Of a DNA stretch of 64,000 nucleotides, positions 52,627 to 62,511 are shown in pieces. The stretch's first letter is position 1; each line of letters starts with the position of its first letter. The notes beneath the pieces are model-generated. The model was not told where the DNA came from. It made no database searches and was given only the letters and a program-made list of their open reading frames with translations. The stretch spans positions 124,001-188,000 of the forward strand of contig NZ_CAJYGQ010000005.1 in assembly GCF_913773635.1 (NCBI RefSeq), in the 5' to 3' direction. This DNA comes from an uncultured Mucilaginibacter sp. Lineage in GTDB: Bacteria; Bacteroidota; Bacteroidia; Sphingobacteriales; Sphingobacteriaceae. A program made the position numbers and the translations under genes.

Positions 52627-54897
52627 TTAGTTGCCAGCTTGTTGTTTACGAATGATGTTTAACGCACCACCAGCTTTAAACCACTCAATTTGCTGAGCGT
52701 TATAAGTATGGTTAACCGGGAACGAATCTTCGGTACCATCAGCATGGTGTAATACTACGGTTAATTGTTTGCCAGGGGCAAATTCGGTTAAGCCAATAAT
52801 ATCAATGCGGTCATCTTCCTGAACTTTATCGTAATCGGCACCATCAGCAAAGGTCAAACCTAGCATACCTTGTTTTTTAAGGTTGGTTTCGTGTATACGG
52901 GCAAATGATTTTACCAGGATAGCACGAACGCCCAAGTGACGAGGCTCCATAGCTGCGTGCTCACGTGATGAACCTTCACCATAGTTTTCGTCGCCCACTA
53001 CGATAGTACCAATACCGTTGGCTTTGTAATCGCGCTGGGTAGCAGGTACAGGGCCGTATTCACCGGTCAGTTCGTTTTTAACACTGTCGGCAGTGTTGTT
53101 AAAGTAGTTGATAGCACCAATCAGCATGTTGTTGCTGATGTTGTCTAAGTGACCGCGGAATTTTAACCACGGGCCAGCCATTGAAATATGGTCGGTAGTA
53201 CATTTACCTTTAGCTTTAATTAACAAGCGCAGGTCTTTAATGTCGGTACCTTCCCATGCCGCAAACGGCTCAAGAAGCTGCAAGCGTGAAGATTTAGGAT
53301 CAACCTGAACCTGTACCTGGCTACCATCTTCGGCAGGTGCCTGGTAACCGGCATCTTCTACCGCAAAGCCTTTAATTGGTAATTCAATACCTAGTGGCTC
53401 GTCTAATTTAACTTGCTCACCGGCCTCGTTAGTTAAGGTATCAGTTACAGGGTTAAAAGTTAAGTCGCCCGCAATAGCAAACGCAGTAACAATCTCCGGA
53501 GAGGCTACGAAAGCGTGTGTATTAGGGTTACCGTCCTGACGTTTAGCAAAGTTACGGTTAAACGAGGTGATAATTGAGTTTTTACGGGTAGGATCATCAG
53601 TATGACGTGACCATTGACCAATACAAGGACCACAAGCGTTAGCTAATACCACACCACCAATTTGCTCAAAAGTATTTAAGTAACCATCGCGCTCAACAGT
53701 GTAACGTACTAATTCAGAACCCGGAGTTACTGTGTACTCGGCACGTGTTTTTAAGCCTTTATCAGTAGCTTGTTTAGCTACTGATGCAGCACGGCTTATG
53801 TCTTCGTATGATGAGTTGGTACATGAACCAATCAAACCTACTTCTAAAGCAGTTGGCCAGCCATTTTCTTTAACGGCAGTAGCAAATTTAGAAAGTGGCC
53901 ATGCCAAATCCGGAGTAAACGGACCATTAATATGTGGCTCAAGCTCGCTAAGGTTAATTTCAATAACCTGGTCAAAGTATTGCTCAGGGTTAGCATAAAC
54001 CTCAGGGTCGCCGGTTAAGTGTTCGGCAATAGCATCAGCCATATCGGCAATATCAGCACGCTCAGTACCACGCAGGTAAGCAGCGGCTTTTTCGTCGTAA
54101 CCAAATATTGAGGTAGTTGCACCAATTTCGGCACCCATGTTACAAATGGTACCTTTACCGGTAGCTGAAAGTGATTGTGCACCTTCGCCAAAATATTCAA
54201 CAATGTAACCGGTACCACCTTTTACGGTAAGTATACCTGCAACACGTAAAATCACGTCTTTTGCTGAACTCCAGCCCGAAAGTTTTCCGGTTAATTTAAC
54301 GCCTAATAATTTAGGGAATTTAAGCTCCCATGGTAAGCCGGCCATAACGTCACAAGCATCGGCACCGCCAACACCAATGGCAACCATACCCAAACCACCT
54401 GCGTTAGGTGTGTGTGAGTCGGTCCCAATCATCATACCACCCGGGAAAGCGTAATTTTCTAACACTACCTGGTGAATAATACCTGCGCCTGGTTTCCAGA
54501 AACCCAAACCGTATTTATCAGATACCGATGACAGGAAGTTGTAAACTTCGCTGTTAATGTCTTTAGCTGTATTTAAATCTTCTACCGCACCAATTTTCGC
54601 TTGAATTAAGTGGTCGCAATGTACGGTTGATGGTACTGCCACCTGCGGACGGCCAGCTTGCATAAATTGCAACAAAGCCATTTGCGCAGTTGCATCCTGC
54701 ATTGCTACGCGGTCAGGTGCAAAGTCTACATAGTCAACACCACGCTGATACGTTGCCTGGGCATCGCCTTCAGTAAGGTGGGCATATAAAATTTTCTCGG
54801 TTAAAGTTAGAGGTTTACCGGTAGCTTTACGGGCCGCTGCAATGCGGGTACCATAACGCTCATAAACCTTTTTAATCATATCTAAATCAAAAGCCAT
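52627..54897 (-). CDS. acn: Aconitate hydratase (mitochondrial-type)
   Basis: 756 residues from ATG 54897 ([16 protein letters not shown]). It carries the cluster cysteines in [10 protein letters not shown] and [11 protein letters not shown], the substrate motif [13 protein letters not shown], and the C-terminal swivel-domain motif [15 protein letters not shown]. It isomerises citrate to isocitrate in the TCA cycle. Length and motifs match the mitochondrial-type aconitase common in Bacteroidota. It is a single gene with the terminator 52551-52584 downstream. Confidence 0.96.
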   Translation of the reverse strand: MAFDLDMIKKVYERYGTRIAAARKATGKPLTLTEKILYAHLTEGDAQATYQRGVDYVDFAPDRVAMQDATAQMALLQFMQAGRPQVAVPSTVHCDHLIQAKIGAVEDLNTAKDINSEVYNFLSSVSDKYGLGFWKPGAGIIHQVVLENYAFPGGMMIGTDSHTPNAGGLGMVAIGVGGADACDVMAGLPWELKFPKLLGVKLTGKLSGWSSAKDVILRVAGILTVKGGTGYIVEYFGEGAQSLSATGKGTICNMGAEIGATTSIFGYDEKAAAYLRGTERADIADMADAIAEHLTGDPEVYANPEQYFDQVIEINLSELEPHINGPFTPDLAWPLSKFATAVKENGWPTALEVGLIGSCTNSSYEDISRAASVAKQATDKGLKTRAEYTVTPGSELVRYTVERDGYLNTFEQIGGVVLANACGPCIGQWSRHTDDPTRKNSIITSFNRNFAKRQDGNPNTHAFVASPEIVTAFAIAGDLTFNPVTDTLTNEAGEQVKLDEPLGIELPIKGFAVEDAGYQAPAEDGSQVQVQVDPKSSRLQLLEPFAAWEGTDIKDLRLLIKAKGKCTTDHISMAGPWLKFRGHLDNISNNMLIGAINYFNNTADSVKNELTGEYGPVPATQRDYKANGIGTIVVGDENYGEGSSREHAAMEPRHLGVRAILVKSFARIHETNLKKQGMLGLTFADGADYDKVQEDDRIDIIGLTEFAPGKQLTVVLHHADGTEDSFPVNHTYNAQQIEWFKAGGALNIIRKQQAGN

Positions 54898-55249
54898 TTG
54901 ATTGATTTTAAGGTAAAAAATGAACAATAGTTTGGTTCGGGGACTCTGTAAAGAGTGAACGCCGCGAATCTACAAAATTTAACACCTAAAAGGGAACGCA
55001 GGTTTGAGCAAATGCTATTTAGATTTATTCTGAATAGTTGAATTTGAGTGAGATAGAGCCGGAGTTAAAAAGTTTATAATTGCTTGTATGTGATTATAAT
55101 TGAACAGTTAAGGTGTTTTTAATTATAACTTATTTGCTCAAGGCTTTTATATGTCCTTAGGGCTGTAGCAAAGACATTTGCGAAATATGTTTGTGTCTTA
55201 TTTTACTCCACTAATAATTCAATCAGCAAATTTCCTAATAACTTATTTT
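54898..55249. other. Gene-free stretch upstream of aconitase
   Basis: AT-rich DNA with no credible open frame. It must hold the aconitase promoter on the minus strand; no exact TAnnTTTG match was picked out. The two repeat elements follow at 55250 and 55401. Confidence 0.45.
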
Positions 55250-55335
55250 GGGCGTTGCCTGCGGCCCGGGCTATCCGCTACAAGTCCTCACTCCGCTACG
55301 CTGCGTTGCGGGTTTTACGCTACTATCCCTAACGC
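55250..55335. repeat. GC-rich dispersed-repeat candidate
   Basis: This 86-base segment is sharply richer in G+C than its surroundings, opens with GGGCGTTGC and closes with CCCTAACGC, and contains the run GGGCTATCCGCTACAAGTCC. From memory it resembles a short dispersed element found in many Bacteroidota genomes. Only one copy lies in this window, so repetition cannot be shown here. Confidence 0.55.
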
Positions 55336-55400
55336 AAGCTGCAACTGAACCTGAACTTTAAAAATCCATGAGATGTGCAAAAATTTGATACATATACCAC

Positions 55401-55492
55401 CTTGTCATTTCGAGTATAACAAGAAATCCTCTTTTAACTGATAAACATTGCTCCAGTAACAAGATGGCTTACTATCTTTCAATATGACAAGG
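55401..55492. repeat. 92-bp dispersed-repeat candidate with 9-bp terminal inverted repeats
   Basis: It begins CCTTGTCAT and ends ATGACAAGG, perfect terminal inverted repeats. The left part, TGTCATTTCGAG followed by ACAAGAAATCC, recurs in shortened form at 56429-56450, so it is repeated in this window. It resembles intergenic elements beginning GTCATTTCGA seen in many Bacteroidota. Confidence 0.65.
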
Positions 55493-55520
55493 TATTGAGT
55501 AGTAAACCCTGTAAGCTGAT

Positions 55521-56288
55521 CTAATCCCAAATGCCGTTGGCTTCGGTTAATATTACAGGTTTGTCGCCGGTAACAATGATGGTATGTTCGTGCTGGGCAA
55601 CAAAGCCGCCTTTGTTTCCAAACAGGGTCCAGTCGTCGCCTTCAACTGATGCTGCAATGGTTGATTTTGTAGATATAAAGGTTTCAATAGCCACAACGCT
55701 GTTTTTGCGGAAGCGTGTGGTATTAAAGCGGTCGTAACAGTTCAGTATATCATGCGGCTCTTCGTGTAAACTGTAACCTATGCCGTGTCCTGCAAGGTTT
55801 TTAATAACGGTTAACCCACGTTTTGCGGCCTGTGTTTCAATTAGTTTGCCAATGTCGGCTATTTTAACACCGCCCTTAATTTGGCTAATGGCTAATTGTA
55901 ATATCTCTTTGGATGCCTCAACAAGTGCCTGATGATTGTTAATGTCTTCCCCCAAAACAAAGGAGCCACCGTTATCGCCCCAAAAGCCGTTCAACTCGGC
56001 CGATACATCGATGTTGATTAAATCGCCCTCTTTCAAAATAATATCTGCCGATGGTTTGCCGTGTGCAACCGCATTATTTACGCTGATGCAGGTATGTCCA
56101 GGAAAACCGTAAGTAAGTTTAGGTGCCGATTTTGCACCCATTTCTTCAAGCATCTTACCGCCAAATTCATCCAGCTCCAATGTGCTCATACCTGCTTTGC
56201 AATGCTCACGCATGGCCTTTAAAACCATAGCCACACATTCACTTATTTTTTGCATTCCGGCTAATTCAGCATCAGATGATATAGACAT
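55521..56288 (-). CDS. map: Methionine aminopeptidase, type I
   Basis: 255 residues, normal for bacterial type I MetAP. Metal ligands and active-site His can be placed: NNAVAHGKPS (His), LINIDVSAELNGFWGDNGG (two Asp), GHGIGYSLHEEPH (His) and FVAQHEHTIIVTG near the end, with a Glu in VVAIETFIS. It removes initiator Met from new proteins. It stands apart from the ribosomal-protein cluster where map often lies, so a second map elsewhere is possible. Confidence 0.94.
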   Translation of the reverse strand: MSISSDAELAGMQKISECVAMVLKAMREHCKAGMSTLELDEFGGKMLEEMGAKSAPKLTYGFPGHTCISVNNAVAHGKPSADIILKEGDLINIDVSAELNGFWGDNGGSFVLGEDINNHQALVEASKEILQLAISQIKGGVKIADIGKLIETQAAKRGLTVIKNLAGHGIGYSLHEEPHDILNCYDRFNTTRFRKNSVVAIETFISTKSTIAASVEGDDWTLFGNKGGFVAQHEHTIIVTGDKPVILTEANGIWD

Positions 56289-56530
56289 AATTATAGTTTC
56301 TTAATAAATATATACGGGTTAGCAATAAGGTTTGTTGTTTGGGGCGCAAAGATACAGGTTTAATGTGACCATTATATGTGAAATGAAAATCCCCGCTAAG
56401 ATGCATTAATTCGAGCTTTAATCATCTTCTCATTTCGAGACACAAGAAATATTGATAGAAGCGAATATGCTTTGCAACATGAGCAAAATTTCTCTCTATT
56501 GTTCAAAATGCAGGAAGATAAAAGTTAAGA
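56289..56530. other. Spacer with decayed repeat copy
   Basis: Between the map start and the UBP-finger gene end. It includes 56429-56450, a partial copy of the left part of the repeat at 55401 (TCATTTCGAG and ACAAGAAAT kept). No gene is seen. Confidence 0.5.
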
Positions 56531-56803
56531 TTAATACTCCCTCATCATTTCGTGCTCATAGCACCACAACCAACGTTCATCCGGCTCGGCCGATGCCATT
56601 ACGGGGTGGCCGCTACGGTAGTGATGCCTGGTCATGTGTTTTTGGGGGGATGAATCGCAGCAAAGCGTTACGCCACAGGTTTGGCAGGTACGCAGGTGCA
56701 ACCATGTGCCGTTTTGCTTAACACATTCTTCGCATACATATTGGTCACCAATTTTGACTTCGTTAATGTCGGTAAGGTGCTCGCACAAGGTTTCTTCCGC
56801 CAT
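56531..56803 (-). CDS. UBP-type zinc-finger protein
   Basis: 90 residues making up one ZnF-UBP domain: CEHL, CEECV, WLHLRTCQTCGVTLCCDSS, KHMTRHHYRSGHPVMAS and WLWCYEHE supply the Cys/His zinc ligands in the usual order. In eukaryotes this fold binds the free C-terminus of ubiquitin; in bacteria its role is unknown. It has no signal peptide. It precedes the barrel-protein gene's end by 11 bases on the same strand and may be cotranscribed. Confidence 0.88.
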   Translation of the reverse strand: MAEETLCEHLTDINEVKIGDQYVCEECVKQNGTWLHLRTCQTCGVTLCCDSSPQKHMTRHHYRSGHPVMASAEPDERWLWCYEHEMMREY

Positions 56804-56814
56804 GTTAAATATCT

Positions 56815-57846
56815 TTAGTTGTCGTCTTTAAAATTAAATAATTTTTTACGGCCTAAATCATACGTTATCCTGAACGCCTGCTGGCTGTCACCCAGTTGAC
56901 CGGGCGACTGGTGAAGGCTTAGCACAAACTGCCCTTTAATGTGCTTAAACAAAAACGGCGTATAAATAATATCTAAACGGTTATAAATTTTCTTGCGGTA
57001 AAAAGCATCGCCATAAGTAACATCATGGCCCTGGCCTTTATAAAACTCATCAAAAATGGCTATACGGTGGTAGCTTGCATATAAGCTGGCTACAAAACCT
57101 AAAGGTTTTTGAAAGCCGCTAACACTACGCGTACGTTCTAACGATAGCATACCACCGGCCTCAACCGCGAGCGAATCAAACATGGTTTTCTTGCCAAAGT
57201 TATATCCTAAACGTATTTGAGCGGCGCCATTGTCGCGTATATGATCGCCCGGGATAGACACCGCCGGCCCGGCATCATGCAACAACATAAAGTAATGCGA
57301 TAAGTAGAAAGGCCCGTTAGGGTTTGGCAGGTATTTACCTGCCAGGCCAAACAGAAACTGCTCACGGTCTGTAGGAGTTTGACGGCTGGTCCAGTCGAGC
57401 CAGAGGGTTTCGTAACCGTACTCAGTTTGATAGCGGGTTAACAAACCCTCTACGTTGGGGCGGTAGTACATCAGCGTATCGTTCAATATAGCACGTGGGT
57501 AATTACTAAGTAAGTCTTTACGCGGAAACATACCGGCATTAAACAACCATTTATGGCTTTCAAATTTGTAATATGCCACCGGGTCTACCTTTAAAAAGTA
57601 AGGTTTTGCTCCAAACTCATGAATGCCGTTTATACCAATAATGATATGGTTAAGGCTATCTATATTTAACCCAAAATCAATTGCGGTACGCATGCCCGAA
57701 TAGGTGCGCGAGCGTTCGGTGAACGCTTTATACTCACGGTTGTCTAAGAAACCAAGACCGCTTACGTTAACATCAACGCTATGCTGTGCCCTTGCGGTAA
57801 TAGCGGCTGTTAAAAAGAAAATAATTAAGTAGAACTTTTTTATCAT
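56815..57846 (-). CDS. Predicted outer-membrane beta-barrel protein
   Basis: 343 residues with a signal peptide (1-20, ARA-Q). The rest is a series of amphipathic strands with aromatic ends (LGYNFGKKTMF, FVASLYASYHRI, FRITYDLGRKKLF), as in outer-membrane barrels. No family recognised. It starts five bases after the GT39 gene's stop, so the two are cotranscribed and possibly act on the same envelope glycan. Confidence 0.7.
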   Translation of the reverse strand: MIKKFYLIIFFLTAAITARAQHSVDVNVSGLGFLDNREYKAFTERSRTYSGMRTAIDFGLNIDSLNHIIIGINGIHEFGAKPYFLKVDPVAYYKFESHKWLFNAGMFPRKDLLSNYPRAILNDTLMYYRPNVEGLLTRYQTEYGYETLWLDWTSRQTPTDREQFLFGLAGKYLPNPNGPFYLSHYFMLLHDAGPAVSIPGDHIRDNGAAQIRLGYNFGKKTMFDSLAVEAGGMLSLERTRSVSGFQKPLGFVASLYASYHRIAIFDEFYKGQGHDVTYGDAFYRKKIYNRLDIIYTPFLFKHIKGQFVLSLHQSPGQLGDSQQAFRITYDLGRKKLFNFKDDN

Positions 57847-57851
57847 AAAGT

Positions 57852-59561
57852 TTATTGAACGGTAAAGTTGATTGCGCGACTGTTGCGCCCTCCGTTAAAA
57901 GGTGTGGTACGTATAGAGAAAATCAATTCGTATTTGCCCTTTTTTAGCGGCGCTTTAGCCGCAAAGGTATAATTTGCTGTTTGATGAGGTGTAATGGTAA
58001 TGCCATTAAAGTTTGAGCCGGCGGTTTCAAAAATACCATCATCGCCCTGGTAAAAGCACGCTAGTAGTTCTACTTTACTGTAAGCATTATTAGCAAAGCT
58101 TAACTGCCGGTTATACGGATTTGATATTTGCAGTTTGAAATTAATTACCTGACCAGGATGTGCCGTAATCTTGTAACTGTCTGTTTTGATATCTACTTTT
58201 TGATAGGTACGCACCTTATCAACCCAAAAACCTACCCAGATATCTTTACCTGTTTTTATGCTGTCGGTTTCAGCTCCGTTTAGTTGGATAGGGCCTGTAT
58301 AAAAAGCACGTTTGTTTTGCATGCTGTCTTCAATTGGCCACAGGTCAAATTGTGTGCGGCGGTAGTTTGATGCATCGTAAGAGAAACCTTTAAGACTATG
58401 GGTGTAATAGTTATACTTGGAGGCCGATTGAAAACCTACCGGCATAATAACATAGGCATTGCCCACTTTGTGCTTAATTTGTTGCGCCCAGGTGTCGTAT
58501 CCAAAGTACGTTTCCAAAAAAGCCAATTTTTTTATTGCCGGAAATCCCGGTATAAGTATCAGCCTGAAAGCAATAACCAACGCAGCATTGGCAATTGCCA
58601 GTTTATAAAGCCAGTGTGGTATTTGAGGTACACTTGCCAGCCTGATAAGTACCAGTAAAATTAAGGGTACAAAACCTATCAGCGTCCAGTGTGGTTGCAC
58701 ATTGCCTTTAATGGTATTAAACCAAAAAAATATAAAAATACCTGCACTGTTAAACGTTAAACAGCGGGTAAATGCATCAACAGGTTTTTTGCTGAAACCA
58801 TAGTAAAATAAAAACCAGCCGATAAGTGGCCCCGCAATAAGCAGTTGGCCAGGTATAAATTCAAATGTACGTGATACCCTATAAACGTCAGAAGAGCGTT
58901 CAAACAGGTGATAGTTTACTGATGGATAATTATGATTTACCTGCCATAAAATATGCGGCAAGTATAGTAGTGCAGCTACTACAGGTATACAATAAAACGA
59001 TGACCTGGTAAATAGTTTAGGGTTAGCCACCAGTGTAAGCAGCAGTACCAATACCCCGTGGTATTTGCTGTAAAGCATCAACACAATAACTATGGATAGT
59101 ATCAATGCATATACAAAGTTGTTTTTCTCAAGGTACTGCAGGTAAACGTAGTAAAACAAGATAGTGAATAGCAGTAAGGGCGCATCGGGCGTGGTAATAA
59201 ACCCATAAATATGGAATGCAAGCAAGCCCGATATTAAAAGCATGAACCAACGTGCATCGGTTTGGTACCGCTTAGCAATTAACCAAAGTAGATAAACCGA
59301 AACTGTACTCGCGATAACCGTAAGCATCCGTAAGCCCAATTCTGTTTTAATGAGGCTGTCGCCCACTCTGATAAAGAGCGCCACCATTGGCGGGTGGTCA
59401 TAATAACCCCAGTCTAAAAAACGGGAGTATATCCAGTAGTAAGCCTCATCGGGGTGAACGCCCAGCGTTGCTGCCTGCAGTGTGTTGAGTAAAGTCCATC
59501 CGGCTAAAAAAAACAGGATATAGCGGTTGGCCTGGGCGTTACTAAGGGTAGTTTTAAACAT
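57852..59561 (-). CDS. GT39 / ArnT-like glycosyltransferase, membrane protein
   Basis: 569 residues from ATG 59561 (MFKTTLSNAQANRY). The first periplasmic loop holds the catalytic acidic residues in GVHPDEAYYWIYSRFLDWGYYDHPPM, the signature of PMT/ArnT-type enzymes. About eleven helices extend to residue 350 or so, followed by a soluble C-terminal domain (about 365-569). It should transfer a sugar from a polyprenyl-phosphate donor to protein or lipid A. The acceptor is unknown. Confidence 0.9.
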   Translation of the reverse strand: MFKTTLSNAQANRYILFFLAGWTLLNTLQAATLGVHPDEAYYWIYSRFLDWGYYDHPPMVALFIRVGDSLIKTELGLRMLTVIASTVSVYLLWLIAKRYQTDARWFMLLISGLLAFHIYGFITTPDAPLLLFTILFYYVYLQYLEKNNFVYALILSIVIVLMLYSKYHGVLVLLLTLVANPKLFTRSSFYCIPVVAALLYLPHILWQVNHNYPSVNYHLFERSSDVYRVSRTFEFIPGQLLIAGPLIGWFLFYYGFSKKPVDAFTRCLTFNSAGIFIFFWFNTIKGNVQPHWTLIGFVPLILLVLIRLASVPQIPHWLYKLAIANAALVIAFRLILIPGFPAIKKLAFLETYFGYDTWAQQIKHKVGNAYVIMPVGFQSASKYNYYTHSLKGFSYDASNYRRTQFDLWPIEDSMQNKRAFYTGPIQLNGAETDSIKTGKDIWVGFWVDKVRTYQKVDIKTDSYKITAHPGQVINFKLQISNPYNRQLSFANNAYSKVELLACFYQGDDGIFETAGSNFNGITITPHQTANYTFAAKAPLKKGKYELIFSIRTTPFNGGRNSRAINFTVQ

Positions 59562-59654
59562 ACTGATAGGCAGATGCTGCAAAGGTAGCTAATTTGTAGT
59601 CTACTTATTGCTCACCGCCGGTCAAACTTATTACTTAAGCCACGCTAGTGGCTG

Positions 59655-61325
59655 TTAGTTATTTGTCAGGCCGTTAACTTTAATGTAATAGTCAAAGGTG
59701 TCAATTTCCAGATTCTCCTTAGTTAACCCCGGAAAGTTCACCGGTGCATACTCGTTGTTCAATTTTACAAAATAGAGTTCACCGCCCTTTTTGCCAAGCT
59801 TTACGGGTACGTTGAAATTTTTAACGTCGGTTGTCCACTTAGCATAAATTTTATCGTTTTCAAATTTCAGGTCGAGGATTGGAATATCTTTATAGCGCAG
59901 GTACTGGTCAAAAACAGGGGCAAGGTTAATACCGGCTTCTTTGCTCATATAATTTTCAATTTGAGCCGTAGTAACCGTTTGATGGTAGAAGGTTTTATTT
60001 AACCCACGTAATATGGCACGCCATTTATCATCGTTATTAACCAAAGTGCGTATGAGGCCCAGCATATTGGCTCCCTTAGGGTACATATCGCCCGAACCCT
60101 CTTTGTTTACATTGTACGGACCAATAATGGGTATATCATTTTGGATAATTTTGCGCAGGCCCTGTAAGTACTGCAAACCGGCCTGTTTGCCCGAGTAGGT
60201 TTCAATAAAAAGCGATTCAGAATAATTGGTAAAGCTTTCATGCACCCACATATCGGCAATATCTTTAGAGGTGATATTGTTACCAAACCACTCATGACCA
60301 CTTTCATGTACTATTATAAAATCCCAGGTAAGGCCAAGACCGGTGCCCGATAGGTCGCGCCCTAAATAACCATTGCGGTATCGGTTGCCATAGGCCACAG
60401 CGCTTTGATGCTCCATGCCCAGGTGCGGCGTTTCAACCAGCTTGTAACCATCTTCGTACCATGGGTATGGGCCAAACCAATATTCAAATGATTTAAGCAT
60501 CCGTTTAACATCGCGGCCAAATTGTTTTTCGGCAGCTTGCTGATGATAAGGCAGCACCCAGTAATCAATAGTGAGTTTGCCTTTTTCACCGGCGTAGCTA
60601 TCTTCCATATGGGTGTAGTTGGCAATATTAGCGGCAACATCATAGTTGTTTATGGGGTTAGCAACAAACCAATCAAAGCGGGTGTAGCCGTCGGCAAGTT
60701 CTGTTACTTTACGTAAACGTCCGTTTGATACATCCTTTAAACCCTTGGGTACGCTGATGCTTATTAGCATACTATCAACCTCATCACTTTGATGATCTTT
60801 AGTAGGCCACCAAATGCTTGCACCGGCACCCTGGCATGCAGTAGCTACGTATGGTTTGCCCAATGAATCAAAAGTATAAACAACGCCCCCATCCCAAGGC
60901 GCTCGTTTGGCTATAGTTGGATTGCCCGAATAGTAAACAGTGAACTCCTCCTTACTGCCCTTGGTTACAATTTTGGGGAACGTTATAAATACCGCTGCAG
61001 CCTCGCGGGTAAAGGGCAGCTCTTTGCCTTGGTATTCTACCTTTTCAACCTTAAGGTTAGCATATAAGTCAAATTGCAGTTTATTGAAGTTTTGGGTAGC
61101 CGTAAACTTAAAAAGGTTACTACCGCTTATAAACTTCTTGTCTATGTCAAACTTAACATCGAGGTGATAGTAGTTGATATCATAAGCAGTACGCAATGGT
61201 GTAAGCATTCCCCGTAATGAATCGGCACGTGTATACGTTTCTTTTTTTTGCATTAATTGCGCCGAGGCAGTTAAGGTGGCAAACAGTATGAGAGCTAAAG
61301 GCAGAACGTTAAAACGGAGTTTCAT
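59655..61325 (-). CDS. M1-family metallopeptidase
   Basis: 556 residues with a signal peptide (1-22). The gluzincin zinc site is HESGHEWFGNN with the third ligand Glu in WVHESFTNYSESLF, and the exopeptidase-type motif is GMEHQSAVAYG (G-x-E-H, where aminopeptidases have GAMEN). It is shorter than full aminopeptidase N but matches the secreted M1 peptidases common in Bacteroidota. It is a single gene. Confidence 0.92.
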   Translation of the reverse strand: MKLRFNVLPLALILFATLTASAQLMQKKETYTRADSLRGMLTPLRTAYDINYYHLDVKFDIDKKFISGSNLFKFTATQNFNKLQFDLYANLKVEKVEYQGKELPFTREAAAVFITFPKIVTKGSKEEFTVYYSGNPTIAKRAPWDGGVVYTFDSLGKPYVATACQGAGASIWWPTKDHQSDEVDSMLISISVPKGLKDVSNGRLRKVTELADGYTRFDWFVANPINNYDVAANIANYTHMEDSYAGEKGKLTIDYWVLPYHQQAAEKQFGRDVKRMLKSFEYWFGPYPWYEDGYKLVETPHLGMEHQSAVAYGNRYRNGYLGRDLSGTGLGLTWDFIIVHESGHEWFGNNITSKDIADMWVHESFTNYSESLFIETYSGKQAGLQYLQGLRKIIQNDIPIIGPYNVNKEGSGDMYPKGANMLGLIRTLVNNDDKWRAILRGLNKTFYHQTVTTAQIENYMSKEAGINLAPVFDQYLRYKDIPILDLKFENDKIYAKWTTDVKNFNVPVKLGKKGGELYFVKLNNEYAPVNFPGLTKENLEIDTFDYYIKVNGLTNN

Positions 61326-61370
61326 TTGCGCGAAGATTTATTAAGCAAATAAACAAAAACAATGACATAA

Positions 61371-61404
61371 AAAAAGGAGGTACCTGGGTTTGTACCTCCT
61401 TTTT
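61371..61404. terminator. Terminator
   Basis: Perfect 13-bp stem (61371-61383 with 61392-61404), 8-base loop, A- and T-runs on both sides. It follows the SRPBCC gene on the minus strand. Confidence 0.92.
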
Positions 61405-61421
61405 AATTAGCTCAACTTCAG

Positions 61422-61889
61422 CTAAGCTTTACCAAACATTTTTTCGATAGCTTTTGTGCGGTAGTTAAATATTTCCTCAATTTTATTTTTGACCAGTACC
61501 CGGTTTGCTATTAACCCGGCCGGGCCATATCCAATGGCGTAATTTAATATATCCGTCATCTGTACGCCTCCGTCAACTTCTTTAAAGTGATGCTGATGAT
61601 GCCATAGGGCGTAAGGGCCAAAGCGTTGCTCATCTACAAAGTAAACCTTGTCTTGCACGTGCGTAATTTCGGTCATCCAGTTTAGCTTAATGCCAAACAG
61701 GGGCGATACTTTGTAAGTAATGATCATACCCGGATACATTTTAGTATCGGGCGTGTAAGGCGATGTAACAATAAACTTCATCGAAGAAGGGGTGATTTTT
61801 TCGAGGTTTAATGGCGACGAAAAGAAGTCCCAAGCTTCATTCAAACTAATGGGCATAAATTGCTCCCAGCGGCGTTCATAAGTTTTCAC
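61422..61889 (-). CDS. SRPBCC (START-like) family protein
   Basis: 155 residues, a single helix-grip domain: MPISLNEAWDFFSSPLNLEKITP at the start and VQMTDILNYAIGYGPAGLIANRVL near the end are typical of the polyketide cyclase/START-like ligand-binding family. The start is GTG at 61889. Small hydrophobic ligands are likely, but none can be named. It follows the TlpA-like gene by 17 bases on the same strand, so cotranscription is likely. Confidence 0.87.
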   Translation of the reverse strand: MKTYERRWEQFMPISLNEAWDFFSSPLNLEKITPSSMKFIVTSPYTPDTKMYPGMIITYKVSPLFGIKLNWMTEITHVQDKVYFVDEQRFGPYALWHHQHHFKEVDGGVQMTDILNYAIGYGPAGLIANRVLVKNKIEEIFNYRTKAIEKMFGKA

Positions 61890-61906
61890 ATAACCACAAC
61901 CGTAAA

Positions 61907-62437
61907 TTACGGTAATGGTTTTTTTAAACGGCTGTCTAACAGTGTCAGCAGCTCACTGAAATCTTTATCTGAATATCCAATCGACTGGTAGATGATTTTG
62001 CCGTCCTCGTCCAAAATTACATTGCGGGGTATTGATTGCGTTGCAAACAAGCTGAATATGGCACGGCTTTCATCGGGTAAAATATTGAAAGTGTATTTGT
62101 TGCTCTCTTTAAACGGAAGTACTTTCTCCCAGCCTTCCTGCCGGGCAAATGCCATTAAAGCAAACTTAGGATTGTCTTTATATTTTTCCCATATTTCTTT
62201 TTGCACCCGCGGAAATTCCTGCCTGCATGGCGGGCACCAAGTAGCAAAAAAGTTTAACATTACTATTTTGCCCTTGTAATCATTAATAGATGCTGTTTTG
62301 TCTTTTTTTAGTTTAAACTCAAAAGCTGGAACCTGCTGCCCAATTTTGGTTAGGGTGGTTGCATCTGTTGCAGCGTCCTGAGCTTTGGAAACAAAAGCTG
62401 TCATTCCTAAAACAAGGAACATTAAAATGTTTTTCAT
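61907..62437 (-). CDS. TlpA-like thioredoxin-fold protein
   Basis: 176 residues from ATG 62437, with a signal peptide (about 1-20, SKA-Q). The redox motif is in FFATWCPPCRQEFP (CPPC), with KGKIVMLNFFATWC and SIPRNVILDEDGKI (cis-Pro) as expected. It should reduce or isomerise disulfides in the periplasm, as TlpA/ResA proteins do. The gene is the first of a likely two-gene unit with the SRPBCC gene. Confidence 0.92.
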   Translation of the reverse strand: MKNILMFLVLGMTAFVSKAQDAATDATTLTKIGQQVPAFEFKLKKDKTASINDYKGKIVMLNFFATWCPPCRQEFPRVQKEIWEKYKDNPKFALMAFARQEGWEKVLPFKESNKYTFNILPDESRAIFSLFATQSIPRNVILDEDGKIIYQSIGYSDKDFSELLTLLDSRLKKPLP

Positions 62438-62511
62438 AAGTGAATTCAATTATTCAATCAACTAAAATAGTTAAAAGTACACTAGATTAGTAGATTTAAT
62501 TTAAATGAGCG

